Positions 59,758 through 64,000 of a DNA stretch of 64,000 nucleotides are shown here, in pieces. A model generated the notes under the pieces. The model saw only the letters and a program-made list of their open reading frames with translations. It did no database searches and was not told the DNA's origin. Each line of letters opens with the position of its first letter. The first letter of the stretch is position 1. The DNA lies in contig JADJHJ010000003.1 of assembly GCA_016707605.1 (NCBI GenBank), positions 248,001-312,000 on the forward strand. Reading direction: 5' to 3'. Made by a program: the position numbers and the translations under genes. The DNA comes from Candidatus Promineofilum glycogenicum (GTDB lineage: Bacteria; Chloroflexota; Anaerolineae; Promineifilales; Promineifilaceae).

Positions 59758-61647
59758 TTACGCCGTCTCGGCGGGGGCGTCATCGGTGGATTCTTCAGCG
59801 GCTTCGTCGGCCTGTTCGGCCATCGCGGCTTCGCCCTCGGCGATAGCCTCGTCGGCCGGCGTGGGCACATCTTCGATGCCGGCCGGCAACTCGGATTCTT
59901 CTTCCGCGGCCACTTCGTCGGCCGGCAACTCGGCGGCCTCTTCTTCGGCCACCTCATCCGCCACCGTCGTCGCTTCGGCCACAGCCTCATCGACCCGCAT
60001 CTCCGCTTCGGCCAGGTCGGCCGGGGCGGGCAGTTCGGCTACCTCGGCGGCCACCTCTTCAATGGCTTCATCGGCGGCGGGTAACTCATCTACTTCGGCC
60101 GCGGCCTCTTCGATGGCTTCATCGACGGCTTCGGCCGCCTCGGCCAACTCAGCCTCGGCCGGCAACTCGAACTCTTCGGCGACCGGCGCTTCTTCCGGCG
60201 CACTCTCTTCGGCCGTCGCCTCGTCAGCCGGCCGCCACGCTTCTTCGGTCGTGGCCTCGTCGGCCACCGGGGCGGAGGCGTCAACAGCCTCAACAGCCGG
60301 CGCTTCTTCGACCGGCTCCTCAGCCGGCGACGCTTCGGCCACGGCTGCCGCGGCTTCTTCTACCGCCGTTTCGCTGACGGGCACGCCGGCCACGTCCGGT
60401 TCAGGCGTCTCGGCCTCGGCCTCAGCCGGCTCCGGCAGCGCTTCCGGCGCGGGTTGCTCCTGGCGGTGGGCCGGGCCGCGGGCGGCGGCGTTGGCCTCTT
60501 CTTCCTCGCGCCGCAGAGCCTCGGCCAGTTCCTTCTGGGCCATCCACTCGATCTGCTCCGTCGGCGTGACCGCCTTCAGGCTCAGGCCGATGCGCTGGCG
60601 CTTCTGGTCGATGCTGACGATGCGCAGCAGGTGGACTTCGCCTTCCTTGACGACGGCGCGCGGGTCTTCGACCGGGTTGCGCGACAGTTGCGAGACGTGC
60701 AGCAGCCCTTCGACGCCCGGCTCGATCTCGGCGAACGCGCCGTAGTCGAGGATGCGCGTGACCTTGCCCTCGATCAGTTGATTCTGGTTGTAACGCTGGG
60801 CCACGGTGTCCCACGGGTTGGGCAGCAGCTTCTTGCGGCTCAGGCTGATGCGGCCCGACTCCTGGTCGACGCCCAGCACGTAGACCTCGACCTCGTCGCC
60901 CAACTTGACGACTTCGCGCGGATGGTCGATGCGGTGCCACGACAGCTCGGAGATGTGCACCAGGCCGTCGGCCCCGCCCAGGTCAACGAACGCGCCGAAA
61001 TCGCGCATCCCGCTGACGCGGCCGGTGCGCACGTCGCCCGGTTGCAGCGTCTCCATCAGCTCGCCGCGCTTCTTCTCCTCCCACTCCTTTTGCGCCTCGC
61101 GCTGCGACATGACCAGGCGGTGGCGCTGGCGGTCGACCTCGATGATCTTGACGCCGATCTGCTCGCCGCGCAGGCGGGCCAGCCGCTGCTGGCGGCGGCG
61201 CTCGCCCATGCCGGGGGTGACGTCACTCAGGTGGGAGATGGGCACGAAGCCACGGATGCGGCCGTAGGGGACGATGACGCCGCCCTTGTTGTAACCGATG
61301 ACTTCGCCCTCGAAGATCTGGCCGCTGGCCAACAGCGCCTCAGCCTCGATCCAGTCCTGGTTCAGCCGCGCCAGGCGAATGGAGACGACGAGCGCCTCGG
61401 GGTCTTCCGTCTGGACGACGTAGACCGGCACTTCATCGTTGACCTTCAGCGCTTCACGTTCTTCAGGTTCCAGTTGGGCCAGATCGGATTGCGGTACAAT
61501 GCCGTCCCGTTTCAGGCCCAGGTCAATGATCAGGCCTTGCGGGGTGATGGCGACGATCACGCCGGTGCGGATGTCGCCCGCCTGCGGCATGTCGTAGCTG
61601 TGCTGGTCCAACAGGTCTTGCAGGGAATTCATCGATTCGTCAGACAT
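59758..61647 (-). CDS. rpsA: Ribosomal protein S1-like protein with long acidic tail
   Basis: 629 residues. Four S1 RNA-binding domains at about residues 22-90, 105-180, 197-268 and 283-355 (for example GRVSGMRDFGAFVDLGGADG and GKVTRILDYGAFAEIEPGVE). From residue 390 on, a roughly 240-residue tail is built almost wholly of Ala, Glu, Asp, Pro and Val with recurrent EEAAAEV/DEAIEE-like units. S1 helps mRNA bind the 30S subunit. E. coli S1 has six domains; four-domain forms occur in other phyla. The tail may be disordered. A promoter, leader and terminator precede it. Confidence 0.9.
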   Translation of the reverse strand: MSDESMNSLQDLLDQHSYDMPQAGDIRTGVIVAITPQGLIIDLGLKRDGIVPQSDLAQLEPEEREALKVNDEVPVYVVQTEDPEALVVSIRLARLNQDWIEAEALLASGQIFEGEVIGYNKGGVIVPYGRIRGFVPISHLSDVTPGMGERRRQQRLARLRGEQIGVKIIEVDRQRHRLVMSQREAQKEWEEKKRGELMETLQPGDVRTGRVSGMRDFGAFVDLGGADGLVHISELSWHRIDHPREVVKLGDEVEVYVLGVDQESGRISLSRKKLLPNPWDTVAQRYNQNQLIEGKVTRILDYGAFAEIEPGVEGLLHVSQLSRNPVEDPRAVVKEGEVHLLRIVSIDQKRQRIGLSLKAVTPTEQIEWMAQKELAEALRREEEEANAAARGPAHRQEQPAPEALPEPAEAEAETPEPDVAGVPVSETAVEEAAAAVAEASPAEEPVEEAPAVEAVDASAPVADEATTEEAWRPADEATAEESAPEEAPVAEEFELPAEAELAEAAEAVDEAIEEAAAEVDELPAADEAIEEVAAEVAELPAPADLAEAEMRVDEAVAEATTVADEVAEEEAAELPADEVAAEEESELPAGIEDVPTPADEAIAEGEAAMAEQADEAAEESTDDAPAETA

Positions 61648-61704
61648 AACTAAGTCCTAAACCGGCTTATGTTTCGGCGGGTTACAGGTTTACGATTCAA
61701 CAAT

Positions 61705-61751
61705 AAAAAACTCGGCCTTTCCTGGCGACGGGTCGCAACAGGTGGCCGAGT
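61705..61751 (-). terminator. Intrinsic terminator inside the rpsA leader
   Basis: On the minus strand: ACTCGGCC (61751-61744), then inner pairings CCTG/CAGG and GCGAC/GTCGC, then GGCCGAGT (61717-61710) running into TTTTTT (61710-61705). It lies 58 bases before the rpsA start and about 160 bases after the predicted transcription start, so it can act as an attenuator. Confidence 0.82.
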
Positions 61752-61918
61752 CAGACAGACGCTATCCATCACGGACAGTGCCGGGCGGCGCGCTAATGCC
61801 AAAGGCACGAAGCTTTTTTGAGGCGCAAAGGGAAACCTCCAGAAATACGCACGAGTCGCTTCTTACGGTTTCATTTGTTCTCTTGCCGTCCAACCCTAAC
61901 CCACTCAGCCAAACTCTA

Positions 61919-61946
61919 ATTATATCAAGTGGCAAGACTATGTCAA
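61919..61946 (-). promoter_or_regulatory. Consensus promoter of rpsA (minus strand)
   Basis: TTGACA (61946-61941), 16-base spacer, TATAAT (61924-61919). Transcription should start near 61911, giving a leader of about 264 bases. The rest of the 377-base gap holds the TAGGGATT palindrome on the far side. Confidence 0.85.
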
Positions 61947-61962
61947 TGTCCGGGGAAAGGGG

Positions 61963-62034
61963 CTAGGTGTTAGGGATTAGGGATTAGGGAAGAGCGCTCT
62001 TCCCTAATCCCTAATCCCTAACACCTAATCCCTG
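61963..62034. repeat. Tandem-unit palindrome, TAGGGATT type
   Basis: CTAGGTGTTAGGGATTAGGG and its complement around AAGAGCGCTCTT, a perfect hairpin of about 30 bp per arm. The stop codon and last three residues (IRD) of the FAH gene come from its right arm. Confidence 0.9.
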
Positions 62035-62906
62035 ATCTTGTTGCGAATCGTCCCAATCCCCTCAATGGCGCACTCGACCACGTCACCGGGGCGCAGGAAG
62101 ACGGGCGGCTTGCGGGCGAAGCCGACGCCGCTGGGTGTGCCGGTGGCGATGATGTCGCCCGGCAGCAGGGTCATGGTGCGTGACAGGATTTCGATAATCG
62201 TCGGGATGTCGAAGGTCATCGTCTCGCCGGCGCTGTCCTGGCGCAGTTCGCCGTTGACGTGGCAGGTGATGCGCAGGGCGTGGGGGTCGGCGATGGCGTC
62301 GGCGGTGACGATCCACGGCCCGATGGGGCAGCAGCCGTCGAGGCTCTTGCCGACGTGGAACTGCTTGTGGGCCGTTTGCAGGTCGCGGGCGGTCACGTCG
62401 TTGAGGATGGTGTAGCCGAAGACGTGGGACATGGCCTCGGCGCGGGCGACGCGGCGGGCGGGGCGGCCGATGATGAAGGCCAGCTCGGCCTCATAGTCCA
62501 TCTGGGCCGAGATGGCGTCATCGACCGGGATGTCGTCGTAGGGGCCGTTGACGCTGGTGGTGGCCTTGGTGAAGATGACCGGGTACTCGGTCGTAGCGAC
62601 CGGGGACTCGGTCGGCACCTGTTCGCCGCGGGCCTCATACGACTCGCGGGCGTGTTCGGCGTAGTTCTTGCCCAGGCAGATGACGTTGCGGCGCGGGGTG
62701 GGGATGGGGGAGAGGAGGCGGGCGTTGGCCAAGGGCAAGGTGGCGGGGGCGGTTGCGGCGTACTCCCGCGCGCGGGCCAGGGCTTCCGGGCCGTTGTCGA
62801 TGAGGGTTAGGATGTCCGGGGCAATAGACGAGAGATCGATGATGGCGTCATTGTGGAGGAGGCCGGGGGTAAGACGATTATCATAGAGGTAGGTGACGAG
62901 TTTCAC
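62025..62906 (-). CDS. Fumarylacetoacetate hydrolase family protein
   Basis: 293 residues. FAH-fold motifs: VICLGKNYAEHARE, VIFTKATTSVNGP, metal ligands in MDYEAELAFIIGRPARRV (Glu-x-Glu), GYTILNDVTARDLQ, and LLPGDIIATGTPSGVGF. Members cleave or hydrate 2-oxo acids in aromatic and sugar catabolism (for example 2-keto-3-deoxy acid or oxaloacetate metabolism). The true substrate is not predictable. It is monocistronic, upstream of rpsA on the same strand but separated by a palindrome and by the rpsA promoter. Confidence 0.92.
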   Translation of the reverse strand: MKLVTYLYDNRLTPGLLHNDAIIDLSSIAPDILTLIDNGPEALARAREYAATAPATLPLANARLLSPIPTPRRNVICLGKNYAEHARESYEARGEQVPTESPVATTEYPVIFTKATTSVNGPYDDIPVDDAISAQMDYEAELAFIIGRPARRVARAEAMSHVFGYTILNDVTARDLQTAHKQFHVGKSLDGCCPIGPWIVTADAIADPHALRITCHVNGELRQDSAGETMTFDIPTIIEILSRTMTLLPGDIIATGTPSGVGFARKPPVFLRPGDVVECAIEGIGTIRNKIRD

Positions 62907-62978
62907 GTGTGCTCCGATTGCTGGAAACGGCGGCTAAGAAACCGATCTGAGATAAGGGAATTTGGAAAAGGTCGTGGT

Positions 62979-64000
62979 CTATTTCGTTGAGTACTGATCG
63001 GTTTCGGGCTTTTCGAGTAGTCTAAGCTGTGTAACAGTTGCCGGGGTCTCGGTCTCTCCGTTCGATCTCCTTTCCGACATACCGGTCGTACGCGCTGCCG
63101 CAGTGACTTCGCCCCAACTGACAAAGTACTGATCATAGTATTCGATAGGATACGTCGTGTGCCCAATTAGCTCGTCACGCGATGGAACGTGGCCTAGCAA
63201 GGCAGCGATCCGTTTGACTTCGAGTTGAAGGGTCTTTTTCGGAACCTTGTAGACTTGTTTCTTTAGGCGAGGGACAGGACTATTCTTGCTGCTCAAGACC
63301 CTTTCTACTTTACGAAACGGGTCTATACCATTCCGTACTTCAAGATGTCTCTCTAAGGCCATCTCGCAGTATTTTTCTGAAGAATCAATGCCAATATATC
63401 TTCGGTGCAATTGATGCGCTGTTAAGGTGGTTGTGCCTGAGCCGTTAAAGCAGTCAATCACCACTTCTCCAGGCTTGCTGAAAATGGAGATTAATCTATA
63501 CATTAAATGCGGTGGTAGTTGGGTCGGATGATCAACCCTTCTGCTGTTATGCTTTAGCCTATGAATATCACCCCATAGGTCAGTAAGAGGCGCGCGATCA
63601 TCAACGCGCAACGCGATTCGACTCCCCACACAGTCGGCTCTTAGGCAATAATTGTCTGCCAGTGGTCGAAGAGTATTGAAAGTTCTTGGCGCGCTCTGGT
63701 GCCTAGATGCTTCTGATTCTCCTACAAGTCCGGGCAACAAACGGGATTCGCCTTTGCTAAAGCAAAGGATGGTGTAGTGTGCTGGCATGATAAGCCGCAC
63801 CGGATAAGCCAGAGCATCCCAAACGATCCAATTCTGAAAACTCAGAATTGACTCCATATGCAGGAAGTGTCGCACTGCCCACAGAGGTATGTTTAACAGG
63901 GCTAGAGTGCGACCGGGTTTAAGGACCCGCCCTAGTTCAGTAATCCATTTGTCACACCAATCAAAGTAGTCCTTGATCTTGAGGTCGTCACTATAGCCGG
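62979..64000 (-). CDS. DNA methyltransferase (beta-class N4/N6) with C-terminal HNH_repeat-like domain, partial
   Basis: Reading frame open from the right window edge (sequence GYSDDLKIKDYFDWCDKW) to 62979; the N-terminus and the catalytic (D/S)PPY motif lie beyond base 64000. Near the C-terminal half is PTQLPPHLMYRLISIFSKPG then VIDCFNGSGTTTLTAHQLHR, the SAM-binding FxGSGTT motif; in the beta class it follows the catalytic motif. Residues near the end (AALLGHVPSRDELIGHTTYP through YFVSWGEVTAAARTTG) resemble the homing-endonuclease-associated repeat. Base composition is clearly more AT-rich than its neighbours, suggesting horizontal transfer as part of a restriction-modification locus. Confidence 0.85.
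   Translation of the reverse strand, partial: GYSDDLKIKDYFDWCDKWITELGRVLKPGRTLALLNIPLWAVRHFLHMESILSFQNWIVWDALAYPVRLIMPAHYTILCFSKGESRLLPGLVGESEASRHQSAPRTFNTLRPLADNYCLRADCVGSRIALRVDDRAPLTDLWGDIHRLKHNSRRVDHPTQLPPHLMYRLISIFSKPGEVVIDCFNGSGTTTLTAHQLHRRYIGIDSSEKYCEMALERHLEVRNGIDPFRKVERVLSSKNSPVPRLKKQVYKVPKKTLQLEVKRIAALLGHVPSRDELIGHTTYPIEYYDQYFVSWGEVTAAARTTGMSERRSNGETETPATVTQLRLLEKPETDQYSTK

Noticed and set aside
59786..60745. Long Ser/Ala-rich reading frame on the plus strand opposite rpsA
   Set aside because: It is the antisense shadow of the Glu/Ala-rich tail of S1 (low-complexity codons read in reverse); no family resemblance and no ribosome site.

Overview
The window is GC-rich chromosomal DNA from a free-living bacterium, most likely a member of the Chloroflexota (Anaerolineae-like). 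That placement is inferred from family style: lipoprotein binding proteins with VEVTRVV linkers, a CIRCE-hrcA-grpE-dnaK-dnaJ set, and very repeat-rich intergenic gaps. I could not test it by search. Coding density is high, almost every gene has a recognisable housekeeping or transport family, and there is no prophage and no CRISPR array. The last kilobase is visibly poorer in G+C and encodes a DNA methyltransferase that runs off the window.

Layout. 1-7936: end of a peptide/oligosaccharide ABC transporter (two ATPases), an MFS permease, a ChbG/YdjC deacetylase, a GH2 beta-mannosidase and a GH3 beta-glucosidase, together an oligosaccharide uptake and hydrolysis locus. 7937-9752: a MITE-like element with a TA duplication, a second partial copy, and an IS630-family insertion sequence. 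9753-18292: proline biosynthesis (proB-proA), a class II aldolase, a 2-hydroxyacid dehydrogenase, a PspC protein, aspartate kinase and an SDR enzyme. 18449-18863: tmRNA. 18963-31058: a family-5 ABC transporter locus with two binding lipoproteins, two permeases, four ATPases and a small membrane protein. The second binding protein appears to carry its lobes in circularly permuted order. 31139-38987: RimK-like ligase, polyprenol-phosphate mannosyltransferase, a methyltransferase, a response regulator, a Flp-like pilin, a lone CpaF N-terminal domain, ComF, long HPF, a tyrosine phosphatase, an HNH protein and Kbl.

39070-53389: beta-CASP RNA exonuclease, RNase D, a sugar epimerase, RecJ, a YihY membrane protein, a Cas4-like nuclease split over two membrane-anchored reading frames, HisS, NadK, a zinc-finger membrane protein, RecN and a polyprenyl glycosylphosphotransferase. 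53482-59389: CIRCE-controlled heat-shock operon hrcA-grpE-dnaK-dnaJ-prmA. 59448-62906 (minus): infA, rpsA behind a leader containing a terminator, and an FAH-family hydrolase. 62979-64000: the methyltransferase.

Three window-wide patterns stand out. First, about twenty gaps hold long palindromes whose arms are built from 7-9 base tandem units, often starting on the stop codon of the upstream gene. Second, five genes, including dnaK, carry single-base frameshifts, mostly at short G/C runs, which looks more like consensus error than decay. Third, several genes have a -10 box 5-14 bases before the start codon, suggesting leaderless or very short-leader mRNAs.
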